Below are positions 43,951 to 53,051 of a DNA stretch of 64,000 bases, one piece after another. The DNA comes from Roseivirga sp. GTDB lineage: Bacteria; Bacteroidota; Bacteroidia; Cytophagales; Cyclobacteriaceae. The stretch is taken from assembly GCA_021404565.1 (NCBI GenBank), contig JAAWWF010000007.1:124001-188000 (forward strand), in the 5' to 3' direction. Positions within the stretch are counted from its first letter, which is position 1, and the number at the start of each line of letters is the position of its first letter. The translations under genes were made by a program, and so were the position numbers. The notes beneath the pieces are model-generated. The model was not told the DNA's origin and did not search any database. It saw only the letters and a program-made list of their open reading frames with translations.

Positions 43951-45384
43951 CTATATCACATAAAAAGCAGCCACAGACCTGAGCAAGGGCCTCTCGGTCG
44001 TTTCAATGATCCTAAGACGAATTGTCGACAGTCTTCTGGTTTCAAATCGTTCAATTCTTTTGTTTCCAATACTTTCGCCCTGAAAGATTTTTTCCCATTT
44101 GCCATCAGCGTTCTTGCCCTCAATGCTGTATTTTCTGATGCGTTCACCACGGGCAATGTCCTCTCTTACAATCACATGATTGACTTCCTGTGCTTTCGAG
44201 AGTTTTAGTATTACTTCTTCTCCTTCCCCTCTTGTTTCAGCTATGGGTGTATTGAATCTTCGCTTGATCTCATCTCCCCATTCCTTCATTCGCCTGACAT
44301 CTCCATCGGGTACCAGACCCTTCGGATCGGGGGTAATTCCCATGATGAGGGTTGAATTTCTCCCTACCGATTTATAGTACATACCCATCAGGTTTTCCAG
44401 GGGGTATATATGGTCTTCATCTCCCGGTTCCCAAAACCACTCATGTCTTCCATTATATCCTCTTAAGGGAGCGTCTGACATGGCCGGCATCCAGTACTCT
44501 CCATCCGGAGAGCCATGCTTTAGCAAGGCAAAATTGTTGTCGTAAATCTGCTTTTGGGCACTCTCTCCTGCTCCCGTAGACTTAAATGGGAAAGTAGACC
44601 AGCAGGGATAGCCTACGGTACCACTTTCGGAGCCTCCCCAACGGGCTTCAGCCAGCTGGTCGTTGTGATAGAAAAGGGCATTCGGCTGATGTCTTTTTAC
44701 TATGGGTAATACATCGGGTGCTCCTTTTTCCGGAGAACTGGCTCCTCCGTCAAACCAGATTTCAAACAGCTCTCCGTAGCGGGTACATACTTCTTTGAGC
44801 ATGCCCTCTACCATTTTGTTGTAATGCCGCTGGCGGTTTTTCTTAAAATCACCTTCTCCGTTCACTTCAAAATCATGTACTCCGTAAAATGAATTCCACC
44901 TGATGCCCATATAGAGGGCTGGTTTGAGCCCATACTTTCGGCATGATGTCACAAAATCCTGAACAATATCTGCCTTGCCATCCCGCCATCTGACAGCTTT
45001 GAGGCAGTAGGGATTCACATCTGATTGATAAAGGGCAAAACCGGTTTCATGGGTAACCGTCAGTATGGCAAAGGTGGCAGACATGGCCTTTGCTGCTTTT
45101 ATCCATTGATCGGTATCCAGCTTCTCAGGATTGAATATGTTGTAATCTGGTACCGGATCAATTCTGTTATTCCCCTGCCCGTATTTCTTGTTATCGAATA
45201 CATGCAGGTCGTAATGAAAGACTACACCCAGCTCAGCATTCTGCCAGGCCAGCTGAGCTCTATTGGGTCTGGGCCAACTGGTTTGATCATTTGTCCAGCC
45301 AGATGGATAGGTCATAGGAAGTAATGACAAAGCGGAGGCGCTTCCCAGGGTCTTGACAAAGATTCTTCTATCCATTTTTGCCAT
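43951..45384 (-). CDS. GH29 alpha-L-fucosidase with twin-arginine signal
   Basis: A 477-residue fucosidase starting MAKMDRRIFVKTLG, with the RR and hydrophobic SASALSLLPM of a Tat signal, unusual beside the other fucosidases, which use Sec signals. GGAAGAA lies at suitable distance before the ATG at 45384. The barrel holds ILTVTHETGFALYQS, where the usual KHHDGF is replaced by THETGF, and LFEIWFDGGASSP with the likely nucleophile Asp. A C-terminal sandwich (about 385-477) follows with GNKRIERFETRRLSTIRLR. Loss of the KHHDG histidines may alter fucose binding, so activity or specificity could differ. It lies four bases after the sulfatase gene upstream, within the same unit. Confidence 0.87.
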   Translation of the reverse strand: MAKMDRRIFVKTLGSASALSLLPMTYPSGWTNDQTSWPRPNRAQLAWQNAELGVVFHYDLHVFDNKKYGQGNNRIDPVPDYNIFNPEKLDTDQWIKAAKAMSATFAILTVTHETGFALYQSDVNPYCLKAVRWRDGKADIVQDFVTSCRKYGLKPALYMGIRWNSFYGVHDFEVNGEGDFKKNRQRHYNKMVEGMLKEVCTRYGELFEIWFDGGASSPEKGAPDVLPIVKRHQPNALFYHNDQLAEARWGGSESGTVGYPCWSTFPFKSTGAGESAQKQIYDNNFALLKHGSPDGEYWMPAMSDAPLRGYNGRHEWFWEPGDEDHIYPLENLMGMYYKSVGRNSTLIMGITPDPKGLVPDGDVRRMKEWGDEIKRRFNTPIAETRGEGEEVILKLSKAQEVNHVIVREDIARGERIRKYSIEGKNADGKWEKIFQGESIGNKRIERFETRRLSTIRLRIIETTERPLLRSVAAFYVI

Positions 45385-45388
45385 GTTT

Positions 45389-46756
45389 CTAGTTCTTCCT
45401 CAGGGTTTCTACAAAAGATTGGTTGTATCGCTTCCTCGAATGTGTTTTCCAGATGGTATCGGTTCTCCAAACAGGCTCAATTAATTCGGATTCCCATTTA
45501 TGAAATGATTCGAGCATTGAGTTGGTCAGTTCGGGTTCTTGACCACTCAGATCAGTTTGCTCCGCAATGTCGTTCGACAGATTATACAAACGAGGAGGAA
45601 CATCATCAAACCAAATCAATTTCCATTCTCCCCTTCTCACGGCTCCATGATGACCCAATCTCCAGAACAACTCTTTATGAGGAGAGTCCTCAGTCTGCTG
45701 CAGATAAGGCATTAAATCAATACCATCAACAGACTCTGGAACCTGACCATCAGCTACCGAAAGTGCGGTTGGTAAAATGTCCAGTGTAATCACGGGTTCG
45801 TCATAGAGCGTTCCTTTTTCAATCTGGCCGGGCCACTGAGCCACAAAGGGTACATGAATGCCCCCTTCCAAAAAAGTACCCTTGGTACCGGAAAAGGGTG
45901 AGTTGTCGGACGCATTATAGGGCATGGCCCCACCATTATCATTGGTAAAGATTACGAGTGTATTTTCTTCTAAACCAGCTTGCCTGAGGGCTGCCATCAC
46001 TTTACCAACATTCTCGTCCAAAGACCTGGTCATGGCAGCGTTAATGGCCCGCTGCTCTGTCTCAAAGCTACCCCTGGCTTCTTCCAGATAATCAGGCCGG
46101 GCATGCATGGGGGTATGTGGAGCATTAAAGGACAAAAAGAGGAAAAAGGGCTCTCCGTCACTCTTTTCAATAAAACTGACGGCTTCATTGCCAAAAGCAT
46201 CTGTGAGATAAGGCAGACTCATGGGCTCCACAGGCTCTCCGTTCCTTTGAATGTCTTTTGCTTTTCCGGTGTGATAAGCACTACCTCCCTTCAGCATTCC
46301 GAAGAACTCGTCAAAACCTCTGCGGTTAGGGTGAAATTGTGGCTTTTCTCCGAGGTGCCACTTGCCGATCAAACCGGTACGATAGCCCTTGGCTTTCAAA
46401 TAATCTGCAATGGTTTTTTCACCAACAGCCAGGCCAATCGAGTCAGGGTCAGTGTTGGTAAAGTTGCCACCAATATTGTACTCATGCCCAAAGCGCTGCT
46501 GATAACGCCCGGTGAGTAGACCTGCCCTGGACGGACTACAGACGGGCCCACTTACATAAGCATTGGTAAACTTGACACCATTGGCTGCAAAAGCATCAAT
46601 ATTAGGAGTTTTAATCAGCTGATTGCCGTTCAGTCCAAAATCTGCGTAACCGGCATCATCGGCAAAAATAATGATGATGTTCGGTCTGGTTGCATTCTGC
46701 TTTGAACAAGACAGAAAGACGATTCCGAATACCAGCAAAAAACAGCACTTTTTCAT
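45389..46756 (-). CDS. S1 family sulfatase, lipoprotein (CSPSR motif)
   Basis: A 455-residue lipoprotein (FLSC, Cys17). The order is IIIIFADDAGYADFG, GPVCSPSRAGLLTGRYQQRFGHE with formylglycine Cys73, GLIGKWHLGEKPQFHPNRRGFDEFFG and IFTNDNGGAMPYNAS. RFGHEYN and DNGGAMPYNASDNSPFSGTKGTFLEGG are features of the arylsulfatase-A-like group common in Bacteroidota and Planctomycetes; many act on galactose or GalNAc sulfates, but the target here is unassigned. Its start overlaps the stop of the next sulfatase by ATGA (46753-46756), and it precedes the Tat-exported GH29. Confidence 0.93.
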   Translation of the reverse strand: MKKCCFLLVFGIVFLSCSKQNATRPNIIIIFADDAGYADFGLNGNQLIKTPNIDAFAANGVKFTNAYVSGPVCSPSRAGLLTGRYQQRFGHEYNIGGNFTNTDPDSIGLAVGEKTIADYLKAKGYRTGLIGKWHLGEKPQFHPNRRGFDEFFGMLKGGSAYHTGKAKDIQRNGEPVEPMSLPYLTDAFGNEAVSFIEKSDGEPFFLFLSFNAPHTPMHARPDYLEEARGSFETEQRAINAAMTRSLDENVGKVMAALRQAGLEENTLVIFTNDNGGAMPYNASDNSPFSGTKGTFLEGGIHVPFVAQWPGQIEKGTLYDEPVITLDILPTALSVADGQVPESVDGIDLMPYLQQTEDSPHKELFWRLGHHGAVRRGEWKLIWFDDVPPRLYNLSNDIAEQTDLSGQEPELTNSMLESFHKWESELIEPVWRTDTIWKTHSRKRYNQSFVETLRKN

Positions 46757-48294
46757 TCTAATACTTCATCAGGGTATTCTACAAGTTTACCGGTTGCCTT
46801 ATCCGTGGGCATCTGGGCATCTACTTTTTTCAAATGGTCAGTAAGCACAGATGCTAGTTCTTTCAGTGTATCAGGCTGATCATTCGCCTGGTTTTTTGTT
46901 TCCCCAATATCCTCAGTAAGATTAAAGAGTTCGAAGCTTCTGTCAGCATGGTAATAGATAAGTTTCCAATCACCTTGCCTCACTGTACTGGTAGAACCGA
47001 TTCCCGGACCTTTTGGCCCCCAACGATTAGGATAGTGCCAGAAAAGTGGTCGCTCCTGATAGGGTGTTCTACTCTCATTGGTCAAGACAGGGACAAAGCT
47101 CTTACCGTCCACAGGTTGAACAGTCTGGTAGTCTTTGATGGATGCCATTTCCAAAATGGATGGGAAAAAATCTTCAATGATCAGGTAGTCATCGGTTGTG
47201 CTATTGGGTTTCACTTTACCCGGCCACTTCACTATCATAGGCTCACGAATGCCTCCCTCATGAGCAGAGCCCTTACCACTGCTCAGAGGTTTATTATGGG
47301 TATGTTTTTCACCACCTCTGGCCACAGCGCTGAGCCCCCCATTGTCTGACATGAACAGAATGATGGTATTGTCATCAATTTCTTTCTTTTCGAGATAAGT
47401 CATGATATCACCGAGGCTCTTGTCCATACCCTCCACCATAGAGGCATATTTAGCCTCTACAGGAAGCATACCCTGATTTATATATTTCTGAACAAACCGA
47501 TCATCTCCCTGAATGGGTGTATGCACTGCGTAGTGTGCCATATAGAGGAAGAAGGGTTGATTCTGATCGACTGCCTTTTGCATGGCATCTACTGCTTCCA
47601 GCGTGACGGCTTCCGACAAATAGATTTCCTGACCATGATATTTTTCAAGTCCGGGAACAGCCCAGGTAGAACGATTGGGATCATTGTTTCCAAAAGCTTC
47701 GGTACCATAGTAGCTACCGGGCGCACCGGCTGCATGTCCGGCAATATTGATATCGAAGCCCAGATTCAGAGGGTCGGCTGCAGGAGTACCAATCGCCCCC
47801 AAATGGGCCTTACCACTGTGAATCGTGAAGTACCCGGCATCGTGCAAAAGCTGTGGTAAAGGAGTGGCATGAATGGTACTGGCAATGCCTGCTACCGGAC
47901 TCATTCCATTCACATTCCAGGCAGGCTGGGCGAGAAGGTCATCGTCTGCGACTGGTTGCTTGTCCTTTCGTAAAGTCCAGTTGGTAACGCGATGATGTGC
48001 AGCATTCATACCTGTCATCAGACTCACGCGTGTGGGAGAGCATACAGCCGTGGCATAGGCCTGGGTAAATTTCATTCCCCCGGCAGCGAGACGCTCCATA
48101 TTGGGTGTTTGATAGAGATCGTTGAAGGGAGTGCGCTTGTTCCAAAATGGCACAGAGGTATCTTGCCAACCCATGTCATCTACCAGAAAAACGATGATAT
48201 TGGGTCGTTCTGCCGCTTGCTCCTGATCGGAACAAGTGCTGAGACATAACACAGCGACCAGGGAAAGAATCAGATTACAGCCTCTTATATTCAT
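46753..48294 (-). CDS. S1 family sulfatase, lipoprotein (CSPTR motif)
   Basis: A 513-residue lipoprotein (LSTC, Cys21). Motifs: IIVFLVDDMGWQDTSVPFW, AVCSPTRVSLMTGMNAAHHRVTNW with formylglycine Cys85, IHSGKAHLGAIG (Ala replacing the Trp of GKWH, leaving Lys and His) and LFMSDNGGLSAVARGG. The WNKRTPFNDLYQTPNMERL insertion and HHRVTNW text define a distinct sulfatase subgroup in marine Bacteroidota, with no specificity I can name. It is the middle of three consecutive sulfatases; its start overlaps the upstream sulfatase by 20 bases (48275-48294). Confidence 0.93.
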   Translation of the reverse strand: MNIRGCNLILSLVAVLCLSTCSDQEQAAERPNIIVFLVDDMGWQDTSVPFWNKRTPFNDLYQTPNMERLAAGGMKFTQAYATAVCSPTRVSLMTGMNAAHHRVTNWTLRKDKQPVADDDLLAQPAWNVNGMSPVAGIASTIHATPLPQLLHDAGYFTIHSGKAHLGAIGTPAADPLNLGFDINIAGHAAGAPGSYYGTEAFGNNDPNRSTWAVPGLEKYHGQEIYLSEAVTLEAVDAMQKAVDQNQPFFLYMAHYAVHTPIQGDDRFVQKYINQGMLPVEAKYASMVEGMDKSLGDIMTYLEKKEIDDNTIILFMSDNGGLSAVARGGEKHTHNKPLSSGKGSAHEGGIREPMIVKWPGKVKPNSTTDDYLIIEDFFPSILEMASIKDYQTVQPVDGKSFVPVLTNESRTPYQERPLFWHYPNRWGPKGPGIGSTSTVRQGDWKLIYYHADRSFELFNLTEDIGETKNQANDQPDTLKELASVLTDHLKKVDAQMPTDKATGKLVEYPDEVLE

Positions 48295-49744
48295 CTACTT
48301 TCTCTTTTAGTTCTTTTACAAGTTCAGGGTATTTTTCGACCAGGTTATTCTGCTCTCCGGGATCCTCTTCCAGGTTGTAAAGCTGCAGATCAAATTGTGC
48401 ACCTTTTCCGTTATATGTCCAGCCTCCGGACCCTTTAGAATCTACCAGTTTCCAGTGACCTTTTCGGATAGCAAAAACACCATTCACTGAATGCTGTACC
48501 GTGTATTCTCTTTCTTTGAATCCCGCCTGGCCAGTGAGTAGTTTGAAAATGCTGTTACTGTCTTCGGCTTGAGTAGAGGCCCCCAGCAATTCAGAGAAGG
48601 TGGCCATCAGGTCAGTCATAGACACCAATTCATTACTGCTACTGCCAGCTTTGACCTTACCGGGCCAGCGAGCGATAAAGGGTACGCGATGCCCTCCTTC
48701 CCAGACATCTGATTTCATACCACTATAGATGTAATTGGCTCTATGAGGAAATTTGGCCTTGTCTTCGGCCGTCCAGTGCGATCCGTTATCGCTGGAAAAT
48801 ATGATGAGGGTTTCCTCTTCTATGCCCAATTCCTCCAGTTTCTTCATCACAGCACCCACAGTCTGATCTACCTGAACTACAAAATCTCCATAGACACCGG
48901 CTTGCGATTTACCACGTACTTTATCGGTTGGTAACCAGGGTGTATGGGGAGCAGTGAGGGGAAAGTAAAGGAAGAAGGGTTGGTCTTTCTTTCTGCCCTG
49001 CTGATCTATGTATTCCACAGCCCTATCTGTGAGGTGATCCAGTGTTCCGCCCAGTTCAAAGTCTTGCTGAAGATCGGCTGTTCGCCAAAAAACGCCTCTT
49101 TCGGGGTTTTCACCTGCTATCTTCCCGTCCATTGGCTTGGTAAGCCTTCCATTTCTAATATAGCAGTAGGGTGCAATGTCTAATGAAGACGGAATGACAT
49201 AACCATAGTCAAAGCCTCTATCAGAAGGGCCACCTCCCACCTTTCCTCCATAATCCACGTTTTCTGTATTCGGGTCATCCCACTGGCTTCCTGTATAGAG
49301 AGGAAGAGAGTCGTTTTTCTTTGCCCAATCCAGACCCAAATGCCATTTGCCAATGCAGGCAGTGTGATAGTCATTAGCGGAAAATAAGGTCCCCAGGGTA
49401 GTTTGATTTTGATCGATTAAAGGTGGGTCATAACCTACCAGCACGCCTGACTTAAGCCTGGTACGAAAGGCATACCTGCCGGTGAGCAGCCCATAACGGG
49501 TGGGTGTGCATACGGCCGAATTGGAATGGGCGTCCGTGAAATACATACCCTGAGAAGTCAGTTGATTCAGGTTTTCAGTGGGTATTCCAGCATCGGGGTT
49601 CAGTGCCTGAATATCTCCATAGCCCATATCATCAGCGAGTATGAAAATTACGTTTGGTAGTCGTTTTTCCTGAATTTCTCCTGATTGACAAGCGGATATA
49701 AGAAGTGATAAACACAGGAGTTGAAAAAATGCCTTCTGTCTCAT
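48275..49744 (-). CDS. S1 family sulfatase, lipoprotein (CTPTR motif)
   Basis: A 489-residue lipoprotein (ISAC, Cys19). Motifs: NVIFILADDMGYGDIQAL, AVCTPTRYGLLTGRYAFRTRLKSGVL with formylglycine Cys79, ACIGKWHLGLDW, and IIFSSDNGSHW. The segments GRYAFRTRLKSGVL and DRGFDYGYVIPSSLDIAPYCYI recall galactose-6-sulfatase-type S1 enzymes (S1_15-like), a tentative placement. The last 20 bases overlap the next sulfatase, and the start lies one base after the type I phosphodiesterase-like gene, so the three sulfatases and the phosphodiesterase form one dense unit. Confidence 0.93.
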   Translation of the reverse strand: MRQKAFFQLLCLSLLISACQSGEIQEKRLPNVIFILADDMGYGDIQALNPDAGIPTENLNQLTSQGMYFTDAHSNSAVCTPTRYGLLTGRYAFRTRLKSGVLVGYDPPLIDQNQTTLGTLFSANDYHTACIGKWHLGLDWAKKNDSLPLYTGSQWDDPNTENVDYGGKVGGGPSDRGFDYGYVIPSSLDIAPYCYIRNGRLTKPMDGKIAGENPERGVFWRTADLQQDFELGGTLDHLTDRAVEYIDQQGRKKDQPFFLYFPLTAPHTPWLPTDKVRGKSQAGVYGDFVVQVDQTVGAVMKKLEELGIEEETLIIFSSDNGSHWTAEDKAKFPHRANYIYSGMKSDVWEGGHRVPFIARWPGKVKAGSSSNELVSMTDLMATFSELLGASTQAEDSNSIFKLLTGQAGFKEREYTVQHSVNGVFAIRKGHWKLVDSKGSGGWTYNGKGAQFDLQLYNLEEDPGEQNNLVEKYPELVKELKEKVDEYKRL

Positions 49745-49745
49745 G

Positions 49746-50657
49746 TCATTCGGTTTGTGGGGTTAACGCTTCCAATACCGGCCTGCCCGTCCAGAACTGA
49801 GGCTGGTTCAGCCCTAAAAGCCGGGCTATGGTAGCTCCGGTGTCATAAGTTACAATGCTTGAGGTTAATTCCCCTCTGGCTGGTATGTCCTTACCGCAGA
49901 TAATCCAGGGTATTTCTACTTCCAATAGTGTCTTGCCCCCATGTCCTTTGCCCACTCCTCCATGGTCTGAGCTCAGGATGATGACCGTTTCATCCATCAT
50001 ACCCCTGGATTCTAATGCATCGAGGATTCTACCGATTTGCTCATATATCTCTTCTACAGCTGTATAATATTCAGGGGTATCGTGACCTATCGTATGGCCG
50101 GCTCCATCTGGTTGGCCAAAATGAACGAAGGTCAGTGCAGGTTTTTCTTTGGTAATAAAGTCAATGGCCTTGTCAGTCGTTTCCTTATCAGAGCCACCGT
50201 TATGATCCAGATCAACGAGGCTTTTCTCAAACAGATAGCCTATACCTCCCCAGGTATATGAAACGCCTTTTTTCTCTCCCGGCAATTGTTCATCTACAAG
50301 GCTGAATATAGATGGATAGATACCTTCGCTTCCAACAATTCTTGAGGGCAATTCGGGTGTTTTGCTTCCCCATTCGGTGAATCCATGAAGTTCGGGGCCT
50401 GAACCCATGATCATGGAAGCCCAGTTAACCGCGCTGGAAGAGGGCAACACTGACCTCGCCTGCAATGAGTAGCTACCCCCATTCATCAGTTTTCTAATGT
50501 TAGGAATCCTTGCTTTTTCAAACGCATAGGCTCCCAAACCGTCAGAACCGATCAAAACCACATGGCGCGTGCTGCGCTCGGGTTGGTCTGAGCTTTCAGA
50601 ACAGGCTGCACATAACAGTAGCAGGGCAGTACATATCAGGCTTAACGTTTTTTTCAT
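49746..50657 (-). CDS. Type I phosphodiesterase/nucleotide pyrophosphatase-like enzyme, lipoprotein
   Basis: A 303-residue lipoprotein (LCAAC, Cys19) of the alkaline phosphatase superfamily. VVLIGSDGLGAYAFEKARIPNI gives the first metal Asp. The nucleophile region reads LPSSSAVNWASMIMGSGPELHGF, with a Ser near residue 73-75 where sulfatases have Cys, so it is a phosphodiesterase or phosphatase, not a type I sulfatase. Later ligands are HFGQPDGAGHTIGHD and LSSDHGGVGKGHGG. It is short for the family and has no extra domain. It follows the beta-helix protein by 18 bases and precedes three sulfatases. Confidence 0.87.
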   Translation of the reverse strand: MKKTLSLICTALLLLCAACSESSDQPERSTRHVVLIGSDGLGAYAFEKARIPNIRKLMNGGSYSLQARSVLPSSSAVNWASMIMGSGPELHGFTEWGSKTPELPSRIVGSEGIYPSIFSLVDEQLPGEKKGVSYTWGGIGYLFEKSLVDLDHNGGSDKETTDKAIDFITKEKPALTFVHFGQPDGAGHTIGHDTPEYYTAVEEIYEQIGRILDALESRGMMDETVIILSSDHGGVGKGHGGKTLLEVEIPWIICGKDIPARGELTSSIVTYDTGATIARLLGLNQPQFWTGRPVLEALTPQTE

Positions 50658-50675
50658 AGTAGTTTATGTTTAACT

Positions 50676-53045
50676 CTATTTGAGGGTGATCGGGATTTCC
50701 AGCTCTTTCTGATTTCTCACAACCGTCAGCGTTATCTGCCCTTTCCACATATTTCCTTTGTAAGCTTCCATCAATTTGCGGATGTCTGACGCATCTTCAC
50801 CGTTTAGCTTCAAAATGACATCGCGCACCTTTAGTCCACCGGCCATTGCCTGACTTTCGGTAGGCATCTCTAACAATATCATTCCTTTTTCTTCTGCCAA
50901 TCCGGCTGCCGACCTTTCTCCCAATCCCTGAATTTTCCTAACACGAGCACCCAGAAAATCATACACCTGCCTCTTGTCTTCATCGGCTTCTGCAGTATAA
51001 AGTACCGGGATTTCGGGAGTTGCCACCAGGTCTATCAGGTGTGAAGATTTTACTCCAAACAGGTCCATTGGAAAATTCTTAAATCCGACTGTCAAGGCAG
51101 GAGAGGTTTCTTTCACTGAGAAATCACCTCTTTCGGGATCCGTAAACTGAGGATTTCCAAAACTGCTGTGTTCATCGGTTCCATTCATTCGTGCATTGCT
51201 CAGGGCTACTGAGTCGGGAAAGAAGTTGTAGTCTACCTCATCTCCCCATTTGGGCACCCTTATAGGTTTATAGCCCGTCATGACGATGTTATTTTTAAAT
51301 ACATCATGACTTTCGTCAAACCATACATGGGGATGGAAGGAATTATTGACCATGATGTTGTTTTCTACCCTGCGATTAAAGCCTTCTCTGAGCTTTATGC
51401 CACCATTCAGGCAGAGGTTATTATAGATATGATAGTTGCCGGAACCATCGTCCAGATCAATATCCCAGCCATGGTCACACCTGAATCGGTTGTTTCTGAT
51501 GATAGTGGTTTTGATGGCATCAATTGTGGTAAGTGATGGCTCTTTAGTGGTTCTGACATTGAGGCTATCTCTGTTCGGGTGCCAGAAGCGGTCTCTTCCC
51601 CAGGAGTTGAACGACCCATGGTCACCTGTTTCAAGTACAGTATTGAATACATCATTAAACTCGATGAGATGTCCACCCCAGGTACCCTCGCTGATGTTGA
51701 TACCCGACCTGGGCAGGTTGTAAATACTGTTATTACTCACGGTAATATCCATGGCCATTGAGATCTGAACTCCGGCTACCTGTTTTTCAATGCGACCGAT
51801 GTCGTGGATCAGGTTGTCATCAGCAATACAGTCTGCGGGATAGTCCCTGGTTTTTGGACCAAGCTCTCTATCCAGTTCGTCCATGGCTGTATACTCATAA
51901 TATTGAAATGAAGGTGACCGCACAGCTTCGGGACTTCCTACAAAAGCAATGGCACTGGCTCCTATTTGCTCAAAGTGATTTCCCCTAATCTGGATATTGC
52001 GGTTGTATTTGTTGACGAATACTCCATTACCTCCCAGCTGACTAAAATGACTATTGCTGATGATACAGTTCTCCGCATTGGTGAGCAATATGGCTCCTCC
52101 CCGATAGATCGTCCAGTCGCTCCTGAGCAAGGGTTCATCGGTTTTCATATAGGTAGAACGCGTGTGGGTGAATTCTAAACCATCCAGTGTCAGGTATTGG
52201 GCCGGGGCTTCATCAGTTCCGGTTATTTCTATCAAATGGTCCAGAACGGGTACCTCGATAAGGGCTTCATTTAAATCCGATTCGTCATCAGGGTAGTAGT
52301 AGAGGGTATTCTCCTCCTGATCCAGGAACCACTCTCCTTTACTATCCAGCTCTTCTCTGATGTTTTCGACATATTGATAGCGTGGATGCATACCCATTTG
52401 TCGATTGTTCTGGAAACCTCCTTTAAGGTTCAGTTCTCCATTTGGTTGCTTACCTTCTATCTGGTAGTGGTACCCTCCCCATTCTGCCCTGTGCATGGCA
52501 TGAAGCACTCCACCTGCGGGGTTTTCCCAGCCTTTAACCCTTTCTTTGGAAGTGGCATCTTCCGCGTAGCCATTGAAAATATGCTCATTGGGATCAAAAT
52601 TCGGGTAGCGTGCCCTTATCTTTTTCTTTCCATTTATAAAGAGCTGATCAAAGGAATAAGGTCTGTCTAATTGTGCTTTCATTAATCCATTTCCTGCCTC
52701 TTCCCACTGGGGCTTTAACACCCGGGCACCTGACAGTGTTACCTGCTCATGAGGATACCCGGCTATTTTCAGTGGTGCCATTTCCGACCCTGCATTGTCA
52801 GCATTAATCTGAATCGTGCTGGCCAAATGGTAGGTTCCTCCTTCGAGCAGAATCGTAACCGCTTTATTTTCTTCCTGCCTTAAACTTCGGGCCTTGATTA
52901 GGGCTTGCTCCAGTGACTTTAGCGGGTCCATCCTGCTTCCTTCATTTAGGTCATTTCCTGCAAGGTTTACATAGATGAATTGCTCTTCAGAAGTGCAGGA
53001 CAGGGTTAGTGCAGCGACTAATAAAAATGGAAGTAGTAGTTTCAT
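50676..53045 (-). CDS. Right-handed beta-helix protein of GH141 type with C-terminal PDZ domain, lipoprotein
   Basis: A 789-residue lipoprotein (LTLSC, Cys17). Residues about 22-640 form a parallel beta-helix: IYVNLAGNDLNEGSRMDPLK and EGGTYHLASTIQINADNAG at the N-terminus, then repeating coils such as NCIISNSHFSQLGGNGVF, IQIRGNHFEQIGASAIAF, ITVSNNSIYNLPRSGINIS, HLIEFNDVFNTVLETGDHG and YHIYNNLCLNGG. The N-terminal architecture and the TLDGLEFTHT region match proteins in GH141, a family with a characterised alpha-L-fucosidase from rhamnogalacturonan-II breakdown and a xylanase. The last about 100 residues (LEMPTESQAMAGGLKVRDVILKLNGEDASDIRKL) form a PDZ domain, an odd partner for a glycan enzyme. 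A fucosidase role is suggested by the locus but not proven. Confidence 0.72.
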   Translation of the reverse strand: MKLLLPFLLVAALTLSCTSEEQFIYVNLAGNDLNEGSRMDPLKSLEQALIKARSLRQEENKAVTILLEGGTYHLASTIQINADNAGSEMAPLKIAGYPHEQVTLSGARVLKPQWEEAGNGLMKAQLDRPYSFDQLFINGKKKIRARYPNFDPNEHIFNGYAEDATSKERVKGWENPAGGVLHAMHRAEWGGYHYQIEGKQPNGELNLKGGFQNNRQMGMHPRYQYVENIREELDSKGEWFLDQEENTLYYYPDDESDLNEALIEVPVLDHLIEITGTDEAPAQYLTLDGLEFTHTRSTYMKTDEPLLRSDWTIYRGGAILLTNAENCIISNSHFSQLGGNGVFVNKYNRNIQIRGNHFEQIGASAIAFVGSPEAVRSPSFQYYEYTAMDELDRELGPKTRDYPADCIADDNLIHDIGRIEKQVAGVQISMAMDITVSNNSIYNLPRSGINISEGTWGGHLIEFNDVFNTVLETGDHGSFNSWGRDRFWHPNRDSLNVRTTKEPSLTTIDAIKTTIIRNNRFRCDHGWDIDLDDGSGNYHIYNNLCLNGGIKLREGFNRRVENNIMVNNSFHPHVWFDESHDVFKNNIVMTGYKPIRVPKWGDEVDYNFFPDSVALSNARMNGTDEHSSFGNPQFTDPERGDFSVKETSPALTVGFKNFPMDLFGVKSSHLIDLVATPEIPVLYTAEADEDKRQVYDFLGARVRKIQGLGERSAAGLAEEKGMILLEMPTESQAMAGGLKVRDVILKLNGEDASDIRKLMEAYKGNMWKGQITLTVVRNQKELEIPITLK

Positions 53046-53051
53046 CCGGTG

